From the NCBI GenBank assembly GCA_045126515.1, contig JBGVOM010000189.1, positions 1 through 48,052 on the forward strand: 48,052 nt of DNA, given 5' to 3'. A program made the position numbers and the translations under genes. Source of the DNA: RUG11237 sp045126515 (GTDB taxonomy: Bacteria; Bacillota; Clostridia; Lachnospirales; Lachnospiraceae). Under the pieces are notes generated by a model. The model made no database searches, was not told the DNA's origin, and saw only the letters and a list, made by a program, of their open reading frames with translations. Below are positions 9,429-17,933 of the stretch, one piece after another; position 1 is the first letter of the stretch; the number at the start of each line of letters is the position of its first letter.

Positions 9429-10270
9429 TAGAAGAACAGCTGAAGCAAGTGGGAATTATGACCGAAGAAGATTTAAAGTCAGTGGGAGCAGAACAGGCTT
9501 GGTTAAAAATACGGCAGATTGATGAATCAGCTTGTATGAATAATTCTTATGAATATATAGAGATTCGAAATAATATTTGGCAAATTGCAGAAGAACATGG
9601 TGTTTATTGTACTCTTATAAAAGGAAGTGAAATGGCGGTATTGATTGATACAGGCTATGGGCATCGTAATTTGAAAACATTTGTAGAAAGGAATATTACT
9701 ACACCATATATGGTAATTAACAGCCATGGGCATCCTGACCATATTGGAGGAAACCACTGGTTTGACAAAGTGTGGGCTGTGAGGGAAGAATGGGATGTAA
9801 TAAAACATTTTGAAGAAAAGCAGGCAACATATACTTTGGAAGAACTGCGAATAGGTGAGCAAATTGATTTGGGTAACATTCATATTGAAGTTGTATCTTT
9901 GGCTGGACATACAAAAGGTTCGGTTGGTTTTATCGTACCGGAAGAAAAGATATTAATCGCCGGTGATGCTTTAAATGAAGGGCTATGGCTATTTAACTAT
10001 GGCTCTTTGCCAATGAAATGCCTGTATGAAACCTTGAAAGCGATTATAGATTTAGATTTTGCATCTTATCTCTGCGGACACAGTCATAAAGAATATAAAA
10101 AAGAAAAAATATCATCTCATATTAAAAATATAGAAAATCTAAAAGTTGACGAGAATACGAAACAAAATACAATAGGTTTTGAAACATATTGCAGTGCTTA
10201 TGAGGATTCTAATGGAAAATCAGAAATTGTGTTTACGCTAGATAAATTAGAAACAATTAAAAAGATGTGA
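9389..10270 (+). CDS. Metallo-beta-lactamase fold hydrolase with N-terminal TfoX_C fragment
   Basis: A 293-residue protein starting with GTG after SD GGAGGA (9375-9380). Residues 1 to about 48 (LSKLPNIGKVVEEQL, then GIMTEEDL, AEQAWLKIR and DESAC) match the start of the TfoX C-terminal domain, normally a stand-alone 80-90 residue protein in related bacteria. At about residue 50 the sequence changes to a metallo-beta-lactamase fold: SHGHPDH gives the metal ligands H113, H115, D117 and H118, with further ligands in LAGHTKGS (H174), AGDAL and CGHSH. The MBL part could be a glyoxalase-II-like thioesterase or another hydrolase; the substrate is unknown. An in-frame ATG at 9536, at the joint, could be the original MBL start but has no visible SD. 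The gene overlaps the cyclase gene by 40 bp and is 9 bp before topB. Confidence 0.82.
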   Translation: MGELSKLPNIGKVVEEQLKQVGIMTEEDLKSVGAEQAWLKIRQIDESACMNNSYEYIEIRNNIWQIAEEHGVYCTLIKGSEMAVLIDTGYGHRNLKTFVERNITTPYMVINSHGHPDHIGGNHWFDKVWAVREEWDVIKHFEEKQATYTLEELRIGEQIDLGNIHIEVVSLAGHTKGSVGFIVPEEKILIAGDALNEGLWLFNYGSLPMKCLYETLKAIIDLDFASYLCGHSHKEYKKEKISSHIKNIENLKVDENTKQNTIGFETYCSAYEDSNGKSEIVFTLDKLETIKKM

Positions 10271-10279
10271 GGAAATTAA

Positions 10280-12304
10280 ATGTCAAAATCATTATATATA
10301 GCAGAAAAACCAAGTGTAGCCCAGGAGTTTGCCAAGGCGCTACACTTAAATACAAGACGTGGGGACGGGTACTTAGAAGCGGATAACGCGATTGTAACCT
10401 GGTGCGTGGGACATTTAGTTACCATGAGTTATCCGGAGGCGTATGATGAAAAATTGAAAAAATGGAGTTTATCTACGCTCCCTTTTATTCCGGAAAAATT
10501 TAAGTATGAAGTAATAAAATCCGTTCAAAAACAATTTAATATAGTAAGTGGGCTGCTTAATCGTGAAGATGTGGACTGTATTTATGTGTGTACCGACTCC
10601 GGGCGGGAAGGAGAGTATATTTACCGACTGGTAGAACAGGAGGCTCGTGTAGAAGGCAAGGAAAGAAAAAGAGTATGGATTGATTCCCAGACAGAAGAAG
10701 AAATCTTGCGAGGAATCAAGGAAGCAAAAGATTTGTCAAAATACGATAATTTATCAGAAGCGGCTTACTTAAGGGCGAAAGAGGACTATCTGATGGGAAT
10801 TAATTTTTCCAGACTTTTGACTTTAAAATATGGAAATACCATTGCCAATTATTTAGGGGAAAAGTATTCCGTAGTATCTGTAGGCCGTGTTATGACTTGT
10901 GTTCAGGGGATGGTGGTGCGCAGAGAACGGGAAATCAGGGAATTTGTAAAAACTCCTTTTTACAGAGTACTATTGAAAGCTGCCCACGAAGATAATATAA
11001 TAGAAGCAGAGTGGAAGGCAGTGGAAGGCAGTAAGTATTATGCTTCCCCTTATCTATACAAAGAAAATGGCTTCAAGGAAGAAAAGACAGCAAAAGAGTT
11101 AATCGAAGCACTTTCAGCAGAACCTCCTGTAGAAGCTATGGTAGAAGCGGTGGAAAAAAAGAAGGAGAAGAAGAATCCGCCACTATTATTTAATCTGGCA
11201 GAACTTCAGAATGAATGTTCTAAGCTGTTTAAAATCAGTCCGGATGAAACCTTAAAGGTGGTTCAGGATTTATATGAAAAGAAGCTGGTAACGTATCCTA
11301 GAACCGATGCCAGAGTACTTTCCAGCGCAGTGGCAAAGGAAATACATAAAAATTTAAATGGTCTTAGAAACTTATCCGTGGTATCTCCTTTTGTAAGTGA
11401 GATTGCCGCCAATGGAACATACAAAAATCTTGCTAAAACCAGATATGTAAATGACAAGCAGATTACAGACCATTATGCTATTATTCCAACCGGTCAGGGG
11501 TTAAATGCTTTATCTACTTTAAACAAAACTTCTTACGGGGTTTACATTACCATTGTAAAAAGGTTTATCAGCATTTTCCTTCCGGCAGCAGTTTATCAGA
11601 AGGTAGGGTTAACCTTAAAGGTAAAGGACGAAAGGTTTTTTGCAAATTTTAAGGTATTGTTAGAGCCTGGATATTTAAAAGTGATGGAATATCAGCATTC
11701 TGAAAAAACGACAGAAAATCAGCAGAAGAAAGAAGGAGAAGAAGCGGCGGATGAGTTAGAATCCCAAAGCAAAAATGCTTCTCTCATTGAACTGGTGCAA
11801 AATTTAAAAAAGGGTACGCTTTTGGCGGTGCAGGAATTTTTCTTAAAAGAAGGGGAAACTTCACCTCCAAAACGTTACAATTCCGGTTCCATTATTCTTG
11901 CCATGGAAAATGCCGGACAGCTTATTGAAGATGAAGAACTTCGTGCCCAGATAAAAGGAAGTGGAATCGGTACCAGTGCTACAAGAGCAGAAATCTTGAA
12001 AAAATTGATTAACAATAAATATCTGTCTCTGAACAAGAAAACACAGGTAATCACACCTACATTATTGGGAGAAATGATTTATGATGTGGTGAATGCATCC
12101 ATAAAATCTTTATTAAACCCGGAACTTACTGCAAGCTGGGAAAAGGGACTTACCTATGTAGCAGAAGGCAGTATTACTCCGGAAGAATATATGACTAAGC
12201 TGTCAAACTTTATTATCAGTAGAACCAATGGTGTGTTGGGATTAAACAACCAGTATTCCTTAAGAGGATATTTTGACAAGGCAGCAGTATTTTATAAAAA
12301 ATAA
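10280..12304 (+). CDS. topB: DNA topoisomerase III (type IA)
   Basis: Relaxes and decatenates DNA by single-strand passage. The 674-residue protein has the TOPRIM start IAEKPSVAQ (Glu9), the acidic TDSGREGE motif at 105-112 and the active-site tyrosine Tyr339 in TYPRTDAR. No zinc-finger cysteines are seen in the C-terminal part, as in many compact Firmicute TopB proteins. SD GAGGAAA supports the start. It lies 9 bp after the MBL gene and 20 bp before the next, within one tight directional run. Nothing around it indicates a conjugative element, where TopB copies also occur, so it is probably the chromosomal enzyme. Confidence 0.95.
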   Translation: MSKSLYIAEKPSVAQEFAKALHLNTRRGDGYLEADNAIVTWCVGHLVTMSYPEAYDEKLKKWSLSTLPFIPEKFKYEVIKSVQKQFNIVSGLLNREDVDCIYVCTDSGREGEYIYRLVEQEARVEGKERKRVWIDSQTEEEILRGIKEAKDLSKYDNLSEAAYLRAKEDYLMGINFSRLLTLKYGNTIANYLGEKYSVVSVGRVMTCVQGMVVRREREIREFVKTPFYRVLLKAAHEDNIIEAEWKAVEGSKYYASPYLYKENGFKEEKTAKELIEALSAEPPVEAMVEAVEKKKEKKNPPLLFNLAELQNECSKLFKISPDETLKVVQDLYEKKLVTYPRTDARVLSSAVAKEIHKNLNGLRNLSVVSPFVSEIAANGTYKNLAKTRYVNDKQITDHYAIIPTGQGLNALSTLNKTSYGVYITIVKRFISIFLPAAVYQKVGLTLKVKDERFFANFKVLLEPGYLKVMEYQHSEKTTENQQKKEGEEAADELESQSKNASLIELVQNLKKGTLLAVQEFFLKEGETSPPKRYNSGSIILAMENAGQLIEDEELRAQIKGSGIGTSATRAEILKKLINNKYLSLNKKTQVITPTLLGEMIYDVVNASIKSLLNPELTASWEKGLTYVAEGSITPEEYMTKLSNFIISRTNGVLGLNNQYSLRGYFDKAAVFYKK

Positions 12305-12324
12305 GAAAGAGTGAGGATTAGATT

Positions 12325-12996
12325 ATGGAAAATATTACAATAGAAGAAATGTATAATTTAAAAGAAAGCATTGCTGGTGAGTTTTTGAGTAAATTCACAT
12401 ATCCTTGGGAAGCACTTCCTGAAATTGGTGGATTCATTAAAGAGTTGGGAAGCAGTCTTTCTGAAGACGAGTACGAAAAAAGAGGAGAAAACATCTGGAT
12501 TTCCAAAGAGGCAACGGTAGCACCAACAGCTTTTATTGGTGAAAATACCATTATCTGCAAAGGAGCAGAAATCAGACACTGTGCATTTATTCGCGGAAAT
12601 GCTATTGTGGGAGAAGGGGCAGTGGTTGGAAATTCCACAGAGTTAAAAAATGTTATTCTATTTAACAAGGTTCAGGTACCACACTATAATTATGTGGGGG
12701 ATTCCATTCTTGGCTTTAAATCCCATATGGGAGCAGGCTCTATCACCTCCAACGTAAAATCGGATAAAACATTGGTCGTAGTAAAAGACAAAGATAAAAA
12801 TTACGAAACAGGGTTAAAGAAATTTGGCGCTATGCTTGGAGATGAAGTAGAAGTAGGTTGTAACAGTGTATTGAATCCTGGAACTGTCATTGGAAAAAAC
12901 AGCAATATTTATCCAACTTCCATGGTTCGCGGAGTGATTCCGGCGTATTCCATTTATAAAAAGCAGGGAGAAATTGCCAGTAAGATAGTAGATTAA
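12325..12996 (+). CDS. Left-handed beta-helix (hexapeptide-repeat) protein, GlmU C-domain-like
   Basis: A 223-residue protein with an N-terminal helical part of about 55 residues followed by hexapeptide repeats (TVAPTAFIGENTIICKGAEI and similar), resembling the acyltransferase half of GlmU-type sugar nucleotide enzymes. The nucleotidyltransferase half is absent: there is no GxGTRM-type motif. Proteins of this kind are usually annotated as acyltransferases or UDP-GlcNAc pyrophosphorylase-like. Substrate and reaction are not evident here. SD GAGGA lies about 9 bp before the start, and the gene is in the topB run. Confidence 0.8.
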   Translation: MENITIEEMYNLKESIAGEFLSKFTYPWEALPEIGGFIKELGSSLSEDEYEKRGENIWISKEATVAPTAFIGENTIICKGAEIRHCAFIRGNAIVGEGAVVGNSTELKNVILFNKVQVPHYNYVGDSILGFKSHMGAGSITSNVKSDKTLVVVKDKDKNYETGLKKFGAMLGDEVEVGCNSVLNPGTVIGKNSNIYPTSMVRGVIPAYSIYKKQGEIASKIVD

Positions 12997-13019
12997 AATT
13001 AATAGGAAGGAAACCATTC

Positions 13020-13543
13020 ATGATACATTACGAAGGTACTATTTGGCGACCACCCAGTGAGGCACGCAGTCTGATTGTTCAGGCAACGATAGGATGCGCA
13101 CACAACCAATGCACATTTTGCACCATGTATAAGGATAAAAAATTTCGGATACGAAGTGTAGAGGAAATTAAGCAGGATATCGCCTATGCCGCAAAAACAT
13201 ACGATTTCTAAAAGAACATGCCATAAATTCGGCACATTTGATATCAGAAATCAAACCGGAATATTTGGGCTTTCTTACCTTAATGATTGATGAGAATGCA
13301 GTTTTGTATGAAAAAATAAAGAGTGGAGAAATGGAATTGCTGCAGCCGGAAGAGCTAATGGAAGAAATGAGGCTGTTTCTGGAACACACAGACTCGGAAG
13401 GAACTATATTCCGTTCTAATCATGCTTCTAATTATGTAATGCTGAAGGGAACATTAAATGAAGACAAGGATTTGATGCTTGCACAGGTAAAAAAGGCAGA
13501 AGCAGAATGCTTGTTCCGAAAGGAAAATTATCGAAGATTGTAA
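13020..13543 (+). pseudogene. Radical SAM protein gene with internal deletion and frameshift
   Basis: An open 63-codon start (SD AGGAAGG) encodes EGTIWRPPSEARSLIVQ and the cluster motif CAHNQCTFC typical of a radical SAM family, then stops at 13209-13211. From about 13211 another frame continues with KEHAINSAHLIS and later FRSNHASNYVMLKGTL, which match the C-terminal part of the same family. The middle of the protein, including most of the SAM-binding barrel, is missing. In relatives these pieces are separated by roughly 120 residues (from memory of the family), so the locus has an internal deletion plus frame change. The Fe-S motif survives, but a working enzyme cannot be made. Its role before decay is unknown. 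Confidence 0.85.
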
Positions 13544-13557
13544 AAGGGGGAATTTAC

Positions 13558-14697
13558 ATGAAACGAGAATGGAAAAACTACTTTTTACAGAGATTTACAA
13601 AAACAGTTATGATATGTACAGGGATTTTTTTTATATGTTTGTTAACTACCCAGACAGTATATGCGAAAACATCATCCTGTCAGAACGTGTATTTGCTGCG
13701 GGGGGATAAAAAGACAATTTCCTTAGGAAATAATGTGAATCCTCAAAAGTATCAGTGGTCGTCTAAGAATAAACGGATAGCATCTGTGAACTCAAAAGGA
13801 AAGGTGACTGCGGTGAAAAAAGGTTCTACAATAATTACCGCAAAGCGTGGGAAGAAGCAGTATCAGATTAAGGTTTATGTTAAGGATGAAGTAGATTTAA
13901 TCATATTCGCCGGTCAAAGCAATATGAGTGGTGGAGGAAATGCTGCTCTTGCGCCAACGGTGATTCCGGGAGCCGGTTATGAATATCGCAGTGTTACAGC
14001 ACCGAAATGTCTAAAAAACATCACAGAGCCTTTTGGTAAAAATGAAAATAGTGGAAATTTAAATGATTCCGGTTATAAACGGGGCTCGCTGGTCAGTAGT
14101 TTTGTGAATGCCTATTATAAAAAAACGAAAGTTCCGGTGGTTGCATTATCTGCTACCAGAATAGGTTCGTCCACATTTTTTTGGAAGAATAGTTTATGTT
14201 CAGAAACAGCAAAAAGATATAAAAAAGTAGCGGCTTATTTGAAAAAACGAAATGTTAAAATACGTCACAGGTATGTAGTGTGGCTTCAGGGGGAAGCAGA
14301 AGGTGTCTATTATGTAGATGGAAATACTTACATTTCCAATACAAAAGACATTGAACAGTATTTCAGAAAAAATTGTAAAACAGAACGCTTTTTTGTGATT
14401 CGTATTGGAAGATATTTTGGCAGTGAATATCCATCAAAAACAGAAGCAAATCTATTTGATGAGATTATCAGGGCTCAGACAAAACTGGCTTTAGATAATT
14501 CCAATTTTGTGCTTGTATCTGTAAAAGCTGCAAGTTTACCGCAAAGTTATTATAATGAAGAAGGGATACACCTGAATCAGACAGCCCTCAACATGATAGG
14601 AAAAGAGGCAGGAGAAAATGCTGCTTATTATGTAAAGACGAAAAAACAGCCCAAAATGTATGATGGATACCTTAATACATGGATTGGCAGTAAATAA
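13558..14697 (+). CDS. Secreted SGNH-type carbohydrate esterase with BIG2-like domain
   Basis: A 379-residue protein: signal peptide or membrane anchor (about 12-38, TVYAKTSS), one BIG2-like domain (about 45-110, with ASVNSKGKVTAVKKGSTIIT) and a catalytic domain of the sialate O-acetylesterase / CE6 group. The serine is in FAGQSNMSGGG (Ser121), the family block WLQGEAEG is at 242-249, and the DxxH-type motif appears as EGIH (335-338, Glu in place of Asp). Such enzymes remove acetyl groups from glycans; the target, plant, host or own wall polymer, is unknown. An in-frame ATG at 13507 lies inside the upstream pseudogene. 13558 has the SD AAGGGGG and the proper signal sequence. Confidence 0.85.
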   Translation: MKREWKNYFLQRFTKTVMICTGIFFICLLTTQTVYAKTSSCQNVYLLRGDKKTISLGNNVNPQKYQWSSKNKRIASVNSKGKVTAVKKGSTIITAKRGKKQYQIKVYVKDEVDLIIFAGQSNMSGGGNAALAPTVIPGAGYEYRSVTAPKCLKNITEPFGKNENSGNLNDSGYKRGSLVSSFVNAYYKKTKVPVVALSATRIGSSTFFWKNSLCSETAKRYKKVAAYLKKRNVKIRHRYVVWLQGEAEGVYYVDGNTYISNTKDIEQYFRKNCKTERFFVIRIGRYFGSEYPSKTEANLFDEIIRAQTKLALDNSNFVLVSVKAASLPQSYYNEEGIHLNQTALNMIGKEAGENAAYYVKTKKQPKMYDGYLNTWIGSK

Positions 14698-14756
14698 GTA
14701 GTGTTATGAGAATTAATTTTACATAAATAGAAGAAAGAAAAAAAGAGGAGTATAAA

Positions 14757-15458
14757 ATGTTAGAGATTAGAAATGTAACGAAAAAGTATCATAAAACGCT
14801 GGCGGTAGATAATGCCAGTTTTACGGTTGAACAAGGACGCGTTGGAATTTTGTTAGGTCCTAATGGAGCAGGAAAATCTACAATAATTAAAAGTATCGCG
14901 GGGCTAGTGAAATATAGCGGCGAGATAAAAATTAATGGGTTTGATGCCAGAGCATTGGAGGCAAAAAGAATTTTTTCTTATGTGCCGGAATTGCCGGCAA
15001 TGTATGATGCCCTTACCATTAAGGAACACTTAGAATTTACTATAAAGGCATACGGTTTGTCGGAAGAAGCATATCAGTATGCGGACGAATTGATGGAATT
15101 GTTTGAATTAACTGATAAACAGGATAAATTCGGAAATGAGTTATCTAAGGGAATGATGCAGAAAGTGAGTATTTGCTGTGGTTTATTAACAAAACCTTCT
15201 GTTATTCTCTTGGATGAGCCAATGGTGGGACTTGATCCAAAAGCCATTAAAGTATTGAAGGAAAAACTTTTGCAGTTGAAGGAAGATGGAACAACGATTC
15301 TTTTGAGTACTCATATGCTGGAAATGGTGACGGAACTTTGGGACGATTTGTTTATTATGAACCATGGAAATATTATGGGCACGTTTGCAAGAGAAGAGGC
15401 GGGCGATAAGGATATTGAACAGATTTTCTTTGGTATGACAGGTGGTGACGAAGAATGA
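14757..15458 (+). CDS. ABC transporter ATP-binding protein
   Basis: A 233-residue ATPase with Walker A GPNGAGKST (res 34-42), signature LSKGMMQK (129-136, divergent from LSGGQ) and Walker B VILLDEPMVGLD (149-160), then the H-loop STHMLE. It powers the membrane protein encoded next, with which it overlaps by 4 bp (ATGA). The ABC-2 export type is suggested by the LSKGM signature and the partner. The start has SD AGAGGAG. Substrate unknown. Confidence 0.93.
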   Translation: MLEIRNVTKKYHKTLAVDNASFTVEQGRVGILLGPNGAGKSTIIKSIAGLVKYSGEIKINGFDARALEAKRIFSYVPELPAMYDALTIKEHLEFTIKAYGLSEEAYQYADELMELFELTDKQDKFGNELSKGMMQKVSICCGLLTKPSVILLDEPMVGLDPKAIKVLKEKLLQLKEDGTTILLSTHMLEMVTELWDDLFIMNHGNIMGTFAREEAGDKDIEQIFFGMTGGDEE

Positions 15459-17041
15459 AATCGATGATATATCTTTGGCGTACTACTTTTAAAAACCAAT
15501 TGAAAATGTCGTTACGAAAGCCGGCGAATCTTTTGGCAGTTCTTTTTTTTGGTGCGTATTTTGTATTAATTTTAGGAAGCTTTGCAATGATGGCAAGTGA
15601 TATGAACCTTAAATCTGGTGATATTGCCCCGATTTTTGGGTTCTTTGTAATAATGTATACGCCGCTAAATCTGGCAACTTATGCAAGAAGAAAAGGCATT
15701 GCTTTTAAAAAGTGTGATGTGAATTTTCTTTTTACTGCACCGTTGTCACCGAAGTTAATCATGTTGTTTGCTAAAGTGCGAACTGCATGGGCGGATATTT
15801 TATTTAGTGTTTTTGGATTTTTAGCAGGAATCGTTATATTTCATATTCCGTTTTGGAAAATGCTTTTGTATTTCTTATTTACTGTTGGGGTAAAACAGGT
15901 ACTGGAAACGTCACTGGTTCTTATTCTCTATATCAGTGAAACTCTGAGTAGAGGTCAACGCAAGCTGATTTCAATAGTAATTTATGTGATTCTTGCATTG
16001 CTTATGCTCAGTTTGGCTATATATATTTTGACACATGATTTGAAAGTGCTTAGTGCAAGGAAAATTATGGAAAATCCGTTCTTTCAAATGATTCCGCTGA
16101 TTGGCTGGGAGATGGCATTTATTTTTATGTTATTTTCAAAGGCAACTGTGGTAAATGTTATCGGAAGTATTTTATATCTGATGACAGCAGTGGCGTTACT
16201 TATTGTAGCAAGAAGGATGAGATGTAAAGGGGAATATTATGAAGATGCCATGAAATTTGCCGATGATTATGAGGAAGCCATGAAAAAGAGTAAAAAGGGC
16301 GAAGCGGTAGTAGTAGGAAAGAAAAAGAAATATTTGCAGAATACTATTAAATATAAGGGAACAGGTGCCAAGGCCATTTTCTATAGACAATTGTTGGAAT
16401 ACAAAAAGAACCGATTTTTCATTTTTGGTTTCATGAGTGTTTTGTATTTGATATTGGGAATTGCAATTGGAATTGGAGCAAAAGTGATTCCTGAGTTTGC
16501 GGAATTGCAGGATTTTAAGTGCTTGATTTTGCCTGGTGCTATGGCATATATTGCTTTTTTAACGTCAGGTTACCGTACAAAATGGGCAAAAGAACTGGAA
16601 CAGCCCCTCACCTTTTTAATACCGGATAATGCAATAAAAAAACTCTGGTATGCAACTTTGGTGGAACACATCAGGGCAGCTTGCGACGGAATTTTGATTA
16701 CAATACCGGCGGCTATTGGTATGGGATTAGAACCTGTGTACATCATTTTAACCATTTTGTTGTGTATTCTCCTAAATGCAGGTAAGATTTATACAGAACT
16801 TCTGGCAAGGTTTATTTCAGGTAAAAACGCCATAGGATTTATTTATTCACTTATAAAACTTCTGTTTGAGGGGGTGCTTATTACGGCAGCCGTTTTCGGA
16901 GGGGTTTTTGGAGGCTTCATTACCGGATTTACTCACATGCTTCCAGTTATGGTTGGAATGAATATAGTTTTACTTGTGATTGCACTTGTTATGGCATTGA
17001 TATCTTCCATTCTTTTTGACAGAATGGATTATGCGGAATAA
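15455..17041 (+). CDS. ABC exporter membrane subunit
   Basis: A 528-residue protein with about 10-12 hydrophobic segments, beginning MKSMIYLWRTTFKNQ and carrying a large basic cytoplasmic loop in the middle (about 260-305). It resembles the putative ABC exporter family (PF16962-like) found mainly in Clostridia. Overlap with the ATPase gene shows translational coupling, and the two form a complete exporter. No accessory gene indicates the cargo. There is no clear terminator after it; the following 178 bp hold the next gene's leader. Confidence 0.82.
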   Translation: MKSMIYLWRTTFKNQLKMSLRKPANLLAVLFFGAYFVLILGSFAMMASDMNLKSGDIAPIFGFFVIMYTPLNLATYARRKGIAFKKCDVNFLFTAPLSPKLIMLFAKVRTAWADILFSVFGFLAGIVIFHIPFWKMLLYFLFTVGVKQVLETSLVLILYISETLSRGQRKLISIVIYVILALLMLSLAIYILTHDLKVLSARKIMENPFFQMIPLIGWEMAFIFMLFSKATVVNVIGSILYLMTAVALLIVARRMRCKGEYYEDAMKFADDYEEAMKKSKKGEAVVVGKKKKYLQNTIKYKGTGAKAIFYRQLLEYKKNRFFIFGFMSVLYLILGIAIGIGAKVIPEFAELQDFKCLILPGAMAYIAFLTSGYRTKWAKELEQPLTFLIPDNAIKKLWYATLVEHIRAACDGILITIPAAIGMGLEPVYIILTILLCILLNAGKIYTELLARFISGKNAIGFIYSLIKLLFEGVLITAAVFGGVFGGFITGFTHMLPVMVGMNIVLLVIALVMALISSILFDRMDYAE

Positions 17042-17219
17042 AAAACAGCAGATTAAAACAAATTATATCAAATTTTTATGAAAAATGACTAGACTATTTT
17101 TCGAGTTTATGAGAAAATAGAACTTGTACGATGATAAATTTTTGTCAAGGGATGGCGAAAATTTTTCAATAAAGAGTTTCAGGCTCAAAGTAAATACACA
17201 GAATGGAAGGAGTTTTAAA

Positions 17220-17915
17220 ATGATCTATTCACATGAAGTTGAGAAAATGTGTCCAGTAGCAGCAACAGGTGGACAGCATGGTGCAGCACCTATTCCAGAA
17301 GAAGGAAAATGGGTGAAAGCAAAAGAAATTAAAGATATTTCCGGTTTAACACACGGTATTGGCTGGTGTGCTCCACAGCAGGGTACATGTAAGTTAACAC
17401 TGAATGTTAAAGAAGGTGTTATTCAGGAAGCATTAGTTGAAACTGTAGGATGCTCAGGTATGACACATTCTGCAGCTATGGCTTCTGAAATCTTACCAGG
17501 TAGAACTCTTTTAGAAGCATTAAACACAGACTTAGTTTGTGATGCTATCAATACAGCTATGAGAGAATTATTCTTACAGATCGTATATGGTAGAACACAG
17601 TCTGCATTTTCAGAAGGTGGTCTTCCAATTGGTGCAGGTCTTGAAGATTTAGGTAAGGGATTACGTTCTCAGGTTGGTACAATGTATGGTACTCTTGCAA
17701 AAGGACCTCGTTACCTTGAAATGACAGATGGTTATGTTACAGGTATTGCATTAAACGAAGATGATGAAATCATCGGTTATAAGTTTGTAAACTTTGGTAA
17801 GATGATGGACTTCATCAAAGCTGGTGATGATGCAAACACTGCATTCGAAAAAGCTCAGGGACAGTATGGTCGTGTAGCAGATGCTGTAAAAGTAATCGAT
17901 CCACGTAACGAATAA
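17220..17915 (+). CDS. NifU/IscU-like iron-sulfur cluster scaffold protein
   Basis: A 231-residue protein with cysteines at Cys50 and Cys57 (CAPQQGTC), Cys78 in VGCSGMTHSAAMA and Cys107 in LVCDAIN; the last two and the surrounding helix fit the IscU/NifU N-terminal fold that holds a nascent Fe-S cluster. The start is 17220 (SD GGAAGGAG, immediately before); an in-frame ATG at 17124 would add 32 unlike residues. It is followed after 18 bp by the GGGtGRT gene, a pairing seen in anaerobic Clostridia. Codon use is heavily biased to GGT, GCT and GTA-type codons, indicating high expression. The leader contains a possible hairpin CTATTTT/AAAATAG (17094-17120). The client protein is unknown. Confidence 0.85.
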   Translation: MIYSHEVEKMCPVAATGGQHGAAPIPEEGKWVKAKEIKDISGLTHGIGWCAPQQGTCKLTLNVKEGVIQEALVETVGCSGMTHSAAMASEILPGRTLLEALNTDLVCDAINTAMRELFLQIVYGRTQSAFSEGGLPIGAGLEDLGKGLRSQVGTMYGTLAKGPRYLEMTDGYVTGIALNEDDEIIGYKFVNFGKMMDFIKAGDDANTAFEKAQGQYGRVADAVKVIDPRNE

Positions 17916-17933
17916 TACAGGAGGTAATAGAAA

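Noticed and set aside
12999..13235. Minus-strand open frame over the radical SAM remnant
   Set aside because: It is antisense to the recognisable radical SAM fragment and matches no family; no SD.
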